From the NCBI RefSeq assembly GCF_016464385.1, contig NZ_JADMLH010000003.1:124001-188000 (forward strand): a stretch of DNA of 64,000 bases, written 5' to 3'. The notes beneath the pieces are model-generated. The model ran no database searches. It saw only the letters and a program-made list of their open reading frames with translations, and was not told where the DNA came from. The position numbers and the translations under genes were made by a program. This DNA comes from Nucisporomicrobium flavum (lineage in GTDB: Bacteria > Actinomycetota > Actinomycetes > Mycobacteriales > Micromonosporaceae). The first letter of the stretch is position 1. Each line of letters begins with the position of its first letter. Below are positions 17,514 through 26,840 of this stretch, piece by piece.

Positions 17514-20063
17514 ATGGCGGGCCGTACTCCTCCGGCGAGCCGGGGTCGCACCGCGTCCAAGGGCGGCGCCGCGTCGGCGCGCGCCCGTCAGCCGGTGCGC
17601 AAAGCCGCCGCAGCCCCCGCTCGCAAGGCGACTCCGGCCCGGAAAGCCGCGCCGCGCCCTCGCGCCCGCAGCGCCGCCCGTGCCCGGCCCAGCGTCGGCT
17701 CGGCGGTGGCCGGGGGTCTGGGCCGCGGCGTCGGGGCCCTGTGGATGGGCGTCGCGCACAGCGTCGGCTGGGTGGCCCGCGGCGTCGGGCGTCAGGCCGC
17801 CACCGCCAAGGAGATCGATCCGGAGCACCGCCGCGACGGCGCCGGCCTGCTCATGCTCGGCCTCGCGATCCTCATCGGCGTCGCGGTCTGGGCGGGCTCC
17901 GCCGGGCCGGTCGGCACGTGGCTCGCCGACGCCGTACGCCTTTTCCTCGGTGGCCTCGGCGTCCTGCTCCCGCTGCTCCTGCTCTACGGCGCGATCCGGT
18001 TCATGCGCAAGCCCGCCGACCCGGAGCACCGGGGCCGGTCGGTGGTGGGCTGGAGCGCGCTGCTGATCGCCACCGCGAGCCTGCTGCACATCGCCGAGCA
18101 GCCCCGCGACGACGTGGGCCTGACCAACGCCGGCGGGCTGGTCGGGTACGGCGTCGGCGTGCTGCTCGAGCGCGCGGTGACCGCGTGGGTCGCCGTACCG
18201 TTGCTGATCCTGCTCTTCGTCTTCGGCCTGCTCGTCATCACCGCGACGCCGATCAACAAGATCCCCGAGCGGCTGCTGCTCCTGACCGACGTGCTGCTGG
18301 GCCGGTCCACGGCCCGCGCGCCGCTGCCCACGCCGGAGCTGCCCGACCTGGGCGACGACGAGCCGGACGAGGAGGAACCGAAGCGCCGCCGGCCCGCCCG
18401 CCGCCGCCAGGGCGCGCTCGCCGACATCGGGCTCGCGCCGGAGGAGGAGGGCGACGGCCTCGAGGACGAGATCCTGCACGACACGGTCGCCCTGCCGCGC
18501 GCCGCGAAGCTGCCGGCCAGCCGCAAGACGCCGGAGCCGCCGGAGCATTCGCCGCTGCCCACGCGCGCGGAGCAGCTCGAGATCTCCTCGGTGCCCGGCG
18601 ACTACCGGCTGCCGCCGCCCACGCTGCTCGGCAAGGGCACGCCGCCGAAGTCCCGCAGCCGCGCCAACGACGAGATCATGGCCGCGCTCACCGGCGTCTT
18701 CGACCAGTTCAACATCGACGCGCAGGTCGTCGGCTTCACCCGCGGCCCGACCGTGACCCGCTACGAGGTCGAGGTCGGTCCCGGCGTCAAGGTCGAGCGG
18801 ATCACCCAGCTGTCGCGCAACATCGCGTACGCGGTGAAGTCGCCGGACGTGCGCATCCTCTCGCCGATCCCCGGCAAGAGCGCGGTCGGCGTGGAGATCC
18901 CCAACACCGACCCGGAGAACGTGTCCCTCGGCGACGTGCTGCGCTCGCGCGCCGCGGCCGCCGACCACCACCCGATGCTCGTCGCGCTCGGCAAGGACAT
19001 CGAGGGCGGCTTCGTCGTGGCCAACCTGGCCAAGATGCCGCACATCCTCATCGCGGGCGCCACCGGCGCGGGCAAGTCGTCCTGCCTCAACTCGCTGCTG
19101 GTGTCGATCCTCACCAGGGCCACCCCGGACGAGGTCCGGCTGCTGCTCGTCGACCCCAAGCGGGTGGAGATGACCGCGTACGAGGGCATCCCGCACCTGG
19201 TCACGCCGATCGTCACGAACCCGAAGAAGGCGGCCGACGCCCTCGAGTGGGTCGTGCGCGAGATGGACATGCGCTACGACGACCTCGCGGCCAATGGCGT
19301 ACGCCACATCGACGACTTCAACCGCAAGGTGCGCAGTGGCGAGATCACGGCGCCGCCGGGCAGCGAACGGGTCATGAAGCCGTACCCGTATCTGCTGGTC
19401 ATCGTCGACGAGCTCGCCGACCTGATGATGGTCGCGCCGCGTGACGTCGAGGATTCGGTGGTACGCATCACCCAGCTGGCCCGCGCGGCCGGCATCCACC
19501 TCGTGCTCGCCACCCAGCGACCCTCGGTGGACGTGGTCACCGGCCTGATCAAGGCCAACGTCCCGTCCCGCCTCGCGTTCGCCACCAGCTCGCTGGCCGA
19601 CTCGCGGGTCATCCTCGACCAGCCCGGCGCGGAGAAGCTGCTGGGCCGCGGCGACGGCCTGTTCCTGCCGATGGGCGCCTCCAAGCCCGTCCGCATCCAG
19701 GGCGCCTGGGTGGACGAGAAGGAGATCGCCGACGTCGTCAAGTTCTGCCGCGACCAGCGCGAGCCGGAGTTCCGCGAGGACGTCACCACCCCGGTCGCGA
19801 ACAAGAAGAAGGAGATCGACGAGGAGATCGGCGACGACCTCGACGTGCTGCTCCAGGCGATCGAGCTCGTGGTCACCTCGCAGTTCGGTTCGACGTCGAT
19901 GCTGCAGCGCAAGCTGCGGGTGGGTTTCGCCAAGGCGGGGCGCCTGATGGACCTCATGGAGACCCGCGGCATCGTCGGTCCCTCCGAGGGCTCCAAGGCC
20001 CGCGAGGTGCTGGTCAAGCCGGACGAGCTGGAGGCGACGCTCGCCACGCTGCGGCTGGACTGA
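17514..20063 (+). CDS. ftsK: DNA translocase FtsK/SpoIIIE
   Basis: Septal DNA pump of about 849 residues that clears chromosome ends into daughter or spore compartments. A basic Ala/Arg/Lys-rich N-terminus (~1-75) leads to four hydrophobic segments (about 105-250). An acidic linker (~275-370) and the hexameric motor follow, with Walker A GATGAGKS at 515-522 and a Walker B-like LLVIVDELADLM. The C-terminal gamma winged helix begins after DLDVLLQAIELVV and includes TSMLQRKLRVGF, the part that reads KOPS sites. ATG codons at 17508 and 17514 are both possible. A TACGGT at 17502-17507 would put the +1 near 17514, consistent with a leaderless message. Confidence 0.93.
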   Translation: MAGRTPPASRGRTASKGGAASARARQPVRKAAAAPARKATPARKAAPRPRARSAARARPSVGSAVAGGLGRGVGALWMGVAHSVGWVARGVGRQAATAKEIDPEHRRDGAGLLMLGLAILIGVAVWAGSAGPVGTWLADAVRLFLGGLGVLLPLLLLYGAIRFMRKPADPEHRGRSVVGWSALLIATASLLHIAEQPRDDVGLTNAGGLVGYGVGVLLERAVTAWVAVPLLILLFVFGLLVITATPINKIPERLLLLTDVLLGRSTARAPLPTPELPDLGDDEPDEEEPKRRRPARRRQGALADIGLAPEEEGDGLEDEILHDTVALPRAAKLPASRKTPEPPEHSPLPTRAEQLEISSVPGDYRLPPPTLLGKGTPPKSRSRANDEIMAALTGVFDQFNIDAQVVGFTRGPTVTRYEVEVGPGVKVERITQLSRNIAYAVKSPDVRILSPIPGKSAVGVEIPNTDPENVSLGDVLRSRAAAADHHPMLVALGKDIEGGFVVANLAKMPHILIAGATGAGKSSCLNSLLVSILTRATPDEVRLLLVDPKRVEMTAYEGIPHLVTPIVTNPKKAADALEWVVREMDMRYDDLAANGVRHIDDFNRKVRSGEITAPPGSERVMKPYPYLLVIVDELADLMMVAPRDVEDSVVRITQLARAAGIHLVLATQRPSVDVVTGLIKANVPSRLAFATSSLADSRVILDQPGAEKLLGRGDGLFLPMGASKPVRIQGAWVDEKEIADVVKFCRDQREPEFREDVTTPVANKKKEIDEEIGDDLDVLLQAIELVVTSQFGSTSMLQRKLRVGFAKAGRLMDLMETRGIVGPSEGSKAREVLVKPDELEATLATLRLD

Positions 20064-20105
20064 GTTCACCCGCGGCGGAAAACCGAAGCAAGATCATTGG
20101 GCCGG

Positions 20106-20114
20106 TTATCCACA
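20106..20114 (+). promoter_or_regulatory. Isolated perfect DnaA-box sequence
   Basis: TTATCCACA, the classical 9-mer, lies between ftsK and rimO within cggttatccacaggc. Only one copy is seen, so it is not an origin. It could titrate DnaA or regulate rimO, or it could be chance. Confidence 0.35.
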
Positions 20115-20166
20115 GGCAACCATGCGGGCGACGCCGCGCCCGGGAGGGTGCCGGTAACCTTGTCGG

Positions 20167-21714
20167 GTGTCGTTGACTCCCCCTGTTCGCCGTGTCGCTC
20201 TGCTCACCCTCGGCTGCGCCCGTAACGAGGTCGACTCCGAGGAGCTCGCCGCCCGCCTCGACGAGGGCGGCTGGCAGGTCAGCACCGACGCCGAGGGCGC
20301 CGACGTGGTGGTCGTGAACACCTGCGGCTTCGTGGAGAAGGCGAAGCAGGACTCGATCGAGACGCTGCTCGCCGCCGCCGACACCGGCGCCAAGGTGGTC
20401 GCGGCCGGCTGCATGGCGGAACGGTACGGGCGGGAGCTGGCGGAGAGCCTGCCCGAGGCGCAGGCCGTGCTGGGCTTCGACGACTACACCGACATCGCCG
20501 CGCGGCTCGACGGCGTGCTGGCGGGGGAGCGGTTCGACTCGCACACCCCGCGCGACCGCCGGGAGCTGCTGCCGCTCACCCCGGTCAACCGGCAGACCGC
20601 CAAGGTCGTCGTCCCGGGGCACGCGACCGTCGACGAGCACACCCCCGCCCACCTGCGCAAGGTGCTGCGCCGGCGGCTCGACACCGGGCCGGTCGCCAGC
20701 CTGAAGCTCGCCAGCGGCTGCGACCGCCGGTGCTCGTTCTGCGCGATCCCCGCGTTCCGGGGCGCGTTCGTCTCCCGCGACCCGCAGGAGCTGCTCGCCG
20801 AGGCGGAGTGGCTGGCCGGCACGGGCGTGCGGGAGCTGGTGCTGGTCAGCGAGAACAGCACGTCGTACGGCAAGGACCTCGGCGACCCGCGCGCGCTGGA
20901 GAAGCTCCTGCCCCAGCTCGCGGCCATCGACGGCATCGTGCGGGTGCGGGCCAGCTACCTGCAGCCCGCGGAGACCCGGCCCGGCCTGGTCGAGGTCATC
21001 GCCACGACGCCCGGGGTCGCCGCGTACTACGACCTGTCGTTCCAGCACTCCAGCGAGCCGGTGCTGCGCCGGATGCGCCGGTTCGGCTCCACCGACCGCT
21101 TCCTGCAGCTGCTCGCCTCGGCCCGCGCGCTGGCGCCCGAGGCGGGGGCGCGCAGCAACTTCATCGTCGGCTTCCCCGGCGAGACCCGGCAGGACGTCGA
21201 CGAGCTGGTGCGCTTCCTCACCGAGGCCCGCCTCGACGCCATCGGCGTCTTCGACTACAGCGACGAGGACGGCACCGAGGCCGCGGGCCTGTCCGGCAAG
21301 GTGCGCGAGGACACCATCAAGCGCCGGTACGCACGGATCAGCGACCTCGCCGACGAGCTGTGCGCCCAGCGTGCGGAGGACCGCCTCGGCACGTTCGTGG
21401 ACGTCCTCGTGGACACGGTCGACGCCGGGGAGATCGAGGGCCGCGCGGAGCACCAGGCCCCCGAGGTCGACGGCTCCACGACGCTGGTGGCCGGCGACGC
21501 CGGGGTGGACCTCGCGGCGCTGCGCCCGGGCGACCTGGTCCGGGCCCGCGTCACGGGCACCGAGGGTGTCGACCTGGTCGCCGTGCCGGTGGAGATGATC
21601 TCGGCGGCGGGCCGGGTGCCCGGGTCGCGCGCCGCCGGTTCCGCGACCGCGTCCTCCGGGGCCGTCGCCGCCTCGGTGGCGGGGGCGGCGCCCGTGCCGA
21701 CGGCCGCGCCATGA
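20167..21714 (+). CDS. rimO: Ribosomal protein uS12 methylthiotransferase
   Basis: Radical SAM enzyme that methylthiolates the conserved aspartate of ribosomal protein S12. The 515 residues contain an N-terminal MTTase domain ([34 protein letters not shown]) whose three cysteines bind one Fe-S cluster. The radical SAM core has CDRRCSFC with C185, C189 and C192. A C-terminal TRAM domain is followed by an extra Ala/Val-rich tail. The GTG at 20167 is only 6 nt after a TAACCT -10-like element (20155-20160), suggesting a leaderless transcript. It overlaps pgsA through ATGA. Confidence 0.94.
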   Translation: MSLTPPVRRVALLTLGCARNEVDSEELAARLDEGGWQVSTDAEGADVVVVNTCGFVEKAKQDSIETLLAAADTGAKVVAAGCMAERYGRELAESLPEAQAVLGFDDYTDIAARLDGVLAGERFDSHTPRDRRELLPLTPVNRQTAKVVVPGHATVDEHTPAHLRKVLRRRLDTGPVASLKLASGCDRRCSFCAIPAFRGAFVSRDPQELLAEAEWLAGTGVRELVLVSENSTSYGKDLGDPRALEKLLPQLAAIDGIVRVRASYLQPAETRPGLVEVIATTPGVAAYYDLSFQHSSEPVLRRMRRFGSTDRFLQLLASARALAPEAGARSNFIVGFPGETRQDVDELVRFLTEARLDAIGVFDYSDEDGTEAAGLSGKVREDTIKRRYARISDLADELCAQRAEDRLGTFVDVLVDTVDAGEIEGRAEHQAPEVDGSTTLVAGDAGVDLAALRPGDLVRARVTGTEGVDLVAVPVEMISAAGRVPGSRAAGSATASSGAVAASVAGAAPVPTAAP

Positions 21715-22307
21715 CCGACGAGCCGGTGCCGGTGACAACGCCCAGGCCGGTGCCGCTGAACAACCCGGCCAACCTGCTGACCGTCATCCGCATCGGGCTC
21801 GTACCCGTCTTCGTGGTGCTCGTCGTGGTCTCGGCGATGACCGAGCCGGGCTGGCGCATGGTGGCCTGCCTGACCTTCTGTGTGGCGTCCGCCACGGATT
21901 TCGCCGACGGCTGGATCGCGCGCCGCTACCACCTGGTGACGTCGTTCGGCAAAGTGGCCGACCCCATCGCCGACAAGGCCCTCACCGGGAGCGCGCTCGT
22001 GCTGCTCTCGGCGTACGACCGGCTGTCGTGGTGGGTGACCGGGGTGATCCTGCTCCGGGAGTGGGGCGTGACGGCATTGCGCTTCTGGGTGATCCGATAC
22101 GGCATCATTCCGGCCAGCCGAGGTGGGAAGCTGAAGACGGCGCTGCAGATCGCGGCGATCGCCTGGTTCCTGTGGCCGGTGCCCGAGCCGTTCGACACGG
22201 TGGGCACCGTGCTCATGGTGGCGGCGCTGCTGATCACCGTGGTCACGGGCGTGGACTACGTGCTGCAGGCCGTACGCATCCGCAGAGAGGCAGCCGGCAG
22301 AGGTTGA
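21711..22307 (+). CDS. pgsA: CDP-diacylglycerol-glycerol-3-phosphate 3-phosphatidyltransferase
   Basis: Integral membrane enzyme making phosphatidylglycerol phosphate, the precursor of phosphatidylglycerol and cardiolipin. Its 198 residues carry the CDP-alcohol phosphotransferase signature DG-x2-AR-x8-G-x3-D-x3-D, seen in ADGWIARR followed by [11 protein letters not shown]. Hydrophobic helices lie on both sides. The ATG overlaps the rimO stop (ATGA), and the stop overlaps the cinA TTG start, so the three genes are translationally coupled. This rimO-pgsA-cinA order is common in actinobacteria. Confidence 0.93.
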   Translation: MTDEPVPVTTPRPVPLNNPANLLTVIRIGLVPVFVVLVVVSAMTEPGWRMVACLTFCVASATDFADGWIARRYHLVTSFGKVADPIADKALTGSALVLLSAYDRLSWWVTGVILLREWGVTALRFWVIRYGIIPASRGGKLKTALQIAAIAWFLWPVPEPFDTVGTVLMVAALLITVVTGVDYVLQAVRIRREAAGRG

Positions 22308-22843
22308 GCACCAACGGTTCGGACACCAATCACATCGACGTCGGCATGGACACCGGGGTGATCGCGGCCGCCGCCGTGCACGAGCTGGTCGAGCGGCGGC
22401 AGACGGTCGCCGTGGCGGAGTCGCTCACCGGCGGACTGCTCGCGGCCACCTTCGTCGAGATCCCGGGCGTCAGCTCCGTCTTCCGCGGCGGTCTGGTCGT
22501 GTACGCCACCGACCTCAAGCATTCGCTCGCGGGCGTACCGGAGACGTTGCTGGCCGACCGTGGCCCGGTGGACCGCGACGTGGCCGAGGCGCTCGCGGAG
22601 GGCGCGCGGGCGCGCTGCGGGGCCGACTGGGGCCTGGCCACCACCGGGGTCGCCGGCCCCGAACCCCAGGACGGCAAACCCGTCGGGATGGTTTTCGTCG
22701 CGGTGGCGGGCCCTGGCGGCGCCGTCGTCCGCGAGCTCTCGCTCAGCGGCTCGCGCAGCGCCATCCGGCACGACACGATGACGTCGGCGTTTGCGCTTCT
22801 CGTCGATGAGCTGCGCAAAGTCGACGCGGGAATGCGGCGCTGA
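22304..22843 (+). CDS. CinA-family nicotinamide-nucleotide amidohydrolase
   Basis: Stand-alone C-terminal CinA domain (PncC type) of about 179 residues. The family deamidates nicotinamide mononucleotide and recycles the by-product of NAD-dependent reactions. Typical sequence is VAVAESLTGGLLAATFVEIPG, with YATDLKHSLAGVP and GVAGPEPQDGKPVGMVFVAV following. The TTG at 22304 overlaps the pgsA stop and has purine-rich sequence upstream. An internal ATG at 22346 is the alternative but lacks a ribosome site. It is the last gene of the rimO-pgsA-cinA set. Confidence 0.88.
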   Translation: MSTNGSDTNHIDVGMDTGVIAAAAVHELVERRQTVAVAESLTGGLLAATFVEIPGVSSVFRGGLVVYATDLKHSLAGVPETLLADRGPVDRDVAEALAEGARARCGADWGLATTGVAGPEPQDGKPVGMVFVAVAGPGGAVVRELSLSGSRSAIRHDTMTSAFALLVDELRKVDAGMRR

Positions 22844-23013
22844 CCACCGGGGTTGATCGTCGGCGGTGATGCGTACCAACAGTCCCGGGGGAAGACGTCC
22901 GTTCCCGGGAGTCCCGGAAATCGGCGGGGCAGGATGTCGCTGTGGTCCGCAGCGGGTACGGTTGCGGGAAGCCTCCGGCGGCTGCCGGCGGCCCCGCCGC
23001 AGGAGGAGGTGCC

Positions 23014-23493
23014 ATGGTCCTGCTACGCCGGGTTATCGGTGACGCACTTCGGGCGCGCAGGCAGGGACAGCACCGCACACTGCGTGAGGTGTCGACCGCC
23101 GCCAACGTCAGCCTGGGATATCTCTCCGAGATCGAACGTGGCCAGAAGGAAGCATCCAGCGAGCTGCTCGCCGCGATCTGCGAGGCCCTCGGCGCGCGGC
23201 TGTCCGAGGTGCTCGGCGAAGTGAGCGACACCCTCGCCCTCGCCGAGGACATGGACGCCGTGCTGGTCCCGGTCGAGCCCACCCCGGTCGAGTCGGCCGG
23301 CTCGGGCGCCGCACCGGTCCCGCAGCCCGCCGCGACCGCCGTCAAGAGCGCGGCCGCCGCGAAGGCTGCCGAGGCCGCCGCGGTCCGCCAGGTCACCACG
23401 GACGGAGCCGTCTCGGTCTCCGTACGCCAGGACACCCCGCTCAAGGCCACGCTGCGCACGCGCCGCAAGCGGGAAGTCATCTACGCCGCCTGA
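23014..23493 (+). CDS. clgR: Helix-turn-helix regulator, ClgR-like
   Basis: XRE-family activator of 159 residues. The helix-turn-helix is at about residues 20-70, with [30 protein letters not shown], the pattern of ClgR/PopR regulators of Clp protease genes. The middle is an Ala/Pro/Val linker, followed by a basic segment ([12 protein letters not shown]) ending in two alanines. In streptomycetes the terminal Ala-Ala of PopR and ClgR marks them for ClpP degradation, so the ending suggests feedback control. An aggaggaggt ribosome site directly precedes the ATG at 23014. It stands just upstream of pspA and pspM, the same order as clgR-pspA-pspM in mycobacteria. Confidence 0.87.
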   Translation: MVLLRRVIGDALRARRQGQHRTLREVSTAANVSLGYLSEIERGQKEASSELLAAICEALGARLSEVLGEVSDTLALAEDMDAVLVPVEPTPVESAGSGAAPVPQPAATAVKSAAAAKAAEAAAVRQVTTDGAVSVSVRQDTPLKATLRTRRKREVIYAA

Positions 23494-24057
23494 GCCAGGT
23501 CCGGTCTTTCCTCCGGGGCGGGGGTGGGGCCGGATTCCGTCCCGCCGCCCGCCGGCGGTCCGGGGCGTTGGCTGGGCGCTGCGCGGCCTTGCCTCGGCGT
23601 CTTGCGGGCCGCTTCTCGCTCGGTGCGCTGCGCGAGGCCGCTTCGCCGCTTCTTGCCGCCCACCGCCTTGTCCCGCCCTGCCGCCCACCGCTTTGCCGCG
23701 TCGTCGCGCCGCCTCGTCCCGCCTCGCGGCCTCGCCGCCTGCCGCGCCGTGCCGCTTCCCGGTGCCGCTTCCCGGTGCCGCTTCGCTTCCCGCTGCCTGC
23801 CGCTTCGCTGCGCCGTGCCGGCTCGTCGGGTCGGCCTTTCGGCTGGCAGGTGCGGCGGTGGTGGCGTCGCCGGAACGGCGATCGGCGCGTAGCCTCGACG
23901 TGGGGGATCCCCCTGGAACACCCTGAGATCCCCCCGAGGTCACGTGACGGCGGTAGCGAGGAGCTGACACGATGGAGCCTGCGCCATCGTGAGAGACCCC
24001 TCGGGCCCCGCGTCGGTGGCGCGTCCGATGCAGCGACATTGAGGGGATACCGCGGAT
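23494..24057. other. Intergenic region between clgR and pspA
   Basis: About 560 nt without a convincing gene. The part from about 23570 to 23850 is skewed to C and T on the + strand and holds loose repeats such as gccgcttcccggt (about 23750-23790). A perfect 12-nt palindrome ggggatcccc with flanking g/c lies at 23902-23913, directly before the GGAAC noted separately. Short frames in this stretch are compositionally biased and are not called. Confidence 0.6.
23915..23941 (+). promoter_or_regulatory. Possible extracytoplasmic sigma promoter for pspA
   Basis: GGAAC at 23915-23919 is followed 19 nt later by GTC (23939-23941), weakly resembling SigE-type GGAAC-N18/19-GTT promoters. Mycobacterial pspA is under SigE and ClgR control, which motivates the suggestion. 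The match is partial. Confidence 0.25.
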
Positions 24058-24912
24058 ATGGCGAACCCGTTCGTCAAGGGCTGGCGTTACATGATGGCGC
24101 TCTTCGGCGCGAAGATCGACGAGTACGCCGACCCCAAGGTGCAGATCCAGCAGGCCATCGAGGATGCCCAGCGGCAGCACCAGGCGCTCGTACAGCAGGC
24201 CGCGGCCGTCATCGGCAACCAGCGCCAGCTCGAGATGAAGCTGTCGCGGCAGATGTCCGAGGTCGAGAAGCTGCAGGGCATGGCGCGCCAGGCGCTGGTC
24301 CTCGCCGACCGGGCCCGCGCGGCCGGCGACGAGTCCGAGGCCCAGAAGTACGAGTCCACCGCCCAGACGCTCGCCACCCAGCTCGTCTCCGGTGAGCAGT
24401 CGATGGAGGACCTGAAGACCCTCCACGACCAGGCGCTCTCCGCCGCCGGGCAGGCCCGCAAGGCGGTCGAGAACAACGCGATGGTGCTCCAGCAGCGCAT
24501 CGCCGAACGGTCCCGCCTGCTCAGCCAGCTCGAACAGGCCAAGATGCAGGAGACCGTCGCCAAGTCGCTCGAATCCATGTCGTCGCTGGCCGCGCCCGGC
24601 AACACCCCGTCGCTCGACGAGGTACGCGACAAGATCGAGCAGCGCTACGCGAACGCGATGGGCCGCGCGGAGCTCGCCTCCAACTCGGTCGAGGGCCGCA
24701 TGCTCGAGGTGCAGAAGTCCAGCCTCGACATGGCCGGCTCGTCGCGCCTCGAGCAGATCCGCGCCAGCATGGCCGGCGAGAAGCTCGGCAGCGCACCGGC
24801 CCAGCCGGCGGTCGAGCAGGCCCCGGCGTCGGACCCGGCGAGCGTCGCCCGCCTGGACGAGATCCGGGCCAGCATGAACAGCAAGCGCGGAGACACGACC
24901 GCGGCCGGCTGA
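24058..24912 (+). CDS. pspA: PspA/IM30 family envelope stress protein
   Basis: Peripheral inner-membrane protein of 284 residues that protects membranes under stress by forming ESCRT-III-like assemblies. The N-terminal amphipathic region ([26 protein letters not shown]) leads to a long charged coiled coil with classic PspA pattern ([19 protein letters not shown]). The tail has two copies of a similar motif, LEQIRASM near 240 and LDEIRASM near 270. A gagggg ribosome site lies about 10 nt before the ATG. It follows clgR and precedes the pspM-like gene. Confidence 0.93.
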   Translation: MANPFVKGWRYMMALFGAKIDEYADPKVQIQQAIEDAQRQHQALVQQAAAVIGNQRQLEMKLSRQMSEVEKLQGMARQALVLADRARAAGDESEAQKYESTAQTLATQLVSGEQSMEDLKTLHDQALSAAGQARKAVENNAMVLQQRIAERSRLLSQLEQAKMQETVAKSLESMSSLAAPGNTPSLDEVRDKIEQRYANAMGRAELASNSVEGRMLEVQKSSLDMAGSSRLEQIRASMAGEKLGSAPAQPAVEQAPASDPASVARLDEIRASMNSKRGDTTAAG

Positions 24913-24990
24913 CCGGCTCAACCCGGCGGTCGACCGGCTTCGGCCCGGTCGGTTGATCGGCTTCGCCTCGCGGTTGACCGGCTGAGCCGG
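24905..24990. repeat. Degenerate ~20-bp repeats after pspA
   Basis: Three to four imperfect copies of a unit like cggttgaccggcttcgccc run from the pspA stop to about 24990. They sit between pspA and pspM. Confidence 0.55.
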
Positions 24991-25161
24991 CGGCGGAGCG
25001 GTCCGCCCCGAGTGGGCGGGCTGACCTGGCGGCGGGCCGCGGCGCAGTTCGGGCCGTGGCTCGGCCCACGGGCCGGCCGCCCGGGGCGCGTTCGACGACC
25101 GGGTCGGCCGCCGGGTCGGGCGATGCGGCGGCAGGTTCGGCGGGACGGGAAGGAGCGGACG

Positions 25162-25914
25162 GTGGACGAGCGGACCAGGTACTTCCGGCGGCTCAAGCGG
25201 CTGCGGGGTTCCGCGCGGCGGTGGAGCGTCATCGGCGGGGGCCTCACCGCGGCCACCGCGGTGCTCACGCCGTACGCGGGGATCGGGATCGCCGACGCCG
25301 TCTGGGCCGCCTCCGCCGGGGCCTCCGCCGCACTCGCCTGGTGGCGGTGGCAGGACCACCGCGAGCTCGCGGCGACGCCCGCCCCTCCGCCGGCCCTGCC
25401 GGGCCAGCGCCTGATCTCCGCGGTGGAACGCCTCCCGGCCGGCCGCCAGGTCCTCCAGGAGGTACGCCGCCAGCGCAACCGGTACGCGGTCCGCGGCTCC
25501 GCGGTGGCACAGACCTGGGACCGCCTCGACCGCGCGTCCACCACCCTCGAGGCGCTGGCCGGCCGCCTGACCGGTCCCGGCGAGGGTGCGGTCCTCGAGG
25601 CGGCCGTGGCCGAGCAGTGGCTGCGTGACCTCGGCCAGCGGGTGGCGGGCGTCGAACGGGCGCTGCCCCTCACGCCCCCGGACCGCCGCGCGACCCTCCA
25701 GCAGTCCCACGAGAGCCTGGCCCACCAGTTCAGCGACGGCGTGGCCGCGTTCGAGGGTCTCGTAGCCGCCGCGGCCAGCTACGTCGCCGAGGACGGGCAT
25801 CCGGTCGCGGACACGCACCCGGCGTTGGCGGGCCTGACCGACGCGACCGACCGGCTGCGGGGGATCGCCGAAGGGCTGTCCGAGCTGCGCCGCCCATCGA
25901 CCCCGGCCGCCTGA
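25162..25914 (+). CDS. pspM: PspM-like phage-shock envelope stress membrane protein
   Basis: About 250 residues. A basic N-terminus leads to a hydrophobic segment with a helical hairpin pattern (WSVIGGGLTAATAVLTPYAGIGIADAVWAA), then a long alpha-helical cytoplasmic part. Position right after pspA and the general layout match the mycobacterial partner Rv2743c (PspM), which anchors the PspA system in the membrane. Identification rests mainly on context. The GTG at 25162 has aaggag 6 nt upstream, so it is preferred over in-frame starts at 25123 and 25012. Confidence 0.7.
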   Translation: MDERTRYFRRLKRLRGSARRWSVIGGGLTAATAVLTPYAGIGIADAVWAASAGASAALAWWRWQDHRELAATPAPPPALPGQRLISAVERLPAGRQVLQEVRRQRNRYAVRGSAVAQTWDRLDRASTTLEALAGRLTGPGEGAVLEAAVAEQWLRDLGQRVAGVERALPLTPPDRRATLQQSHESLAHQFSDGVAAFEGLVAAAASYVAEDGHPVADTHPALAGLTDATDRLRGIAEGLSELRRPSTPAA

Positions 25915-25942
25915 GCGCCTGGCCGGCTGAGCGCCTGGCCGG

Positions 25943-25974
25943 CTGAGCGCCCGGCCGGGTTGCCCGGCCCTCAG
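25943..25974. terminator. Hairpin between convergent pspM and nei
   Basis: A 7-bp perfect stem (25953-25959 with 25963-25969) with a 3-nt loop is extended by CTGAG (25943-25947) and CTCAG (25970-25974) across a small bulge. It lies between two convergent genes and could stop both. Just upstream, gcctggccggctgagc is repeated. Confidence 0.5.
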
Positions 25975-26006
25975 GCGCGCGTCGACTCGGGCCGCCTGAG
26001 CACGGC

Positions 26007-26798
26007 TCAGGGCTTCGGTTCGGGCTGGCAGCGCGGGCACCAGTACGTGACCCGGTCGTCCTGCTCCGCCTTCTGGATCGCCGTACCGCAGCGGCGGCAC
26101 GGTTGTGCTCTGCGGCCGTACACGTAGCTGGTCTGGCCTTTTCGCAGTGAGCCCGTTGTCGTCTGTGTCCAGCGGCCGCGGTTGGACGCGACCAGCTTCT
26201 GCGCCATCTTGACCGTGCCGGTCAGGTCCTTCACCTCGGACACCGGCGTCCAGGGCCAGAGGCCGCGCAGGAACAGCGTCTCCGCCTTGTACAGGTTGCC
26301 GACGCCGGCCAGGTTCCGCTGGTCCAGCAGGGCTTCCGCGATGCTGGCGTCCGGCTTGGCGGCGATGCGGCGTACGGCCTCGTCCGGGTCCCAGTCCGCA
26401 CCCAGCAGGTCCGGGCCGAGGTGGCCGACCAGCGACTCCTCGTCGGCGGTGGGGATGAGCGTCACCTCGTGCAGGTGGTAGCCGACCGCCACCGAGCGTT
26501 TCGTCGACAGCACGACGCGGATCAGGTACGCGGGCCGGCCCGTCCAGCGTTCGCCGGGTGCGTACGCCCGCCACGCGCCGTCCATGCGCAGGTGCGAGTG
26601 CAGCGTCATGGTCTGCTCGTCGCGGGTGAGGCGGAGCAGGAGGTGTTTGCCGCGGCTGGCCGACTCGGCGACGGTCCAGCCGGTGAGGTCGGTCGTCGCG
26701 AGGCGGGGCACACGGAAGTCGGATCCGGTGAGGACGTCGCCGGTGAGGGCTCGTTCCAGGACGCGGGCCGTGTTCCAGACGGTGTCACCCTCGGGCAT
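26007..26798 (-). CDS. nei: Endonuclease VIII-like DNA glycosylase (Fpg/Nei family)
   Basis: Base-excision repair enzyme of 263 residues removing oxidised pyrimidines or related lesions with beta/delta lyase activity. The mature N-terminus MPEGDT gives the catalytic Pro2 and Glu3. The helix-two-turn-helix region includes LLDQRNLAGVGNLYKAE. The C-terminus has a four-cysteine zinc finger (CRRCG then CPRC, about 16 residues apart). The start is set at MPEGDT (26798) because the proline must be N-terminal; an open extension to 26831 is not used. PEGDT proteins in actinobacteria are usually Nei rather than Fpg (PELPEV). Confidence 0.92.
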   Translation of the reverse strand: MPEGDTVWNTARVLERALTGDVLTGSDFRVPRLATTDLTGWTVAESASRGKHLLLRLTRDEQTMTLHSHLRMDGAWRAYAPGERWTGRPAYLIRVVLSTKRSVAVGYHLHEVTLIPTADEESLVGHLGPDLLGADWDPDEAVRRIAAKPDASIAEALLDQRNLAGVGNLYKAETLFLRGLWPWTPVSEVKDLTGTVKMAQKLVASNRGRWTQTTTGSLRKGQTSYVYGRRAQPCRRCGTAIQKAEQDDRVTYWCPRCQPEPKP

Positions 26799-26840
26799 GG
26801 TGTCCATCCTGCCCCGGGACGGGCGACGCAATCCTCACCG

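Noticed and set aside
17436-20069. 877-codon antisense frame under ftsK
   Set aside because: Complete overlap with FtsK, whose motifs are certain; no recognisable features.
23568-24395. Frames between clgR and pspA
   Set aside because: Made of Arg/Ala/Pro/Leu runs from skewed DNA; no ribosome site, and they run into pspA out of frame.
23023-26574. 1,183-codon antisense frame spanning clgR, pspA, pspM and nei
   Set aside because: Crosses four real genes on both strands and an AT-poor gap; shadow of codon bias.
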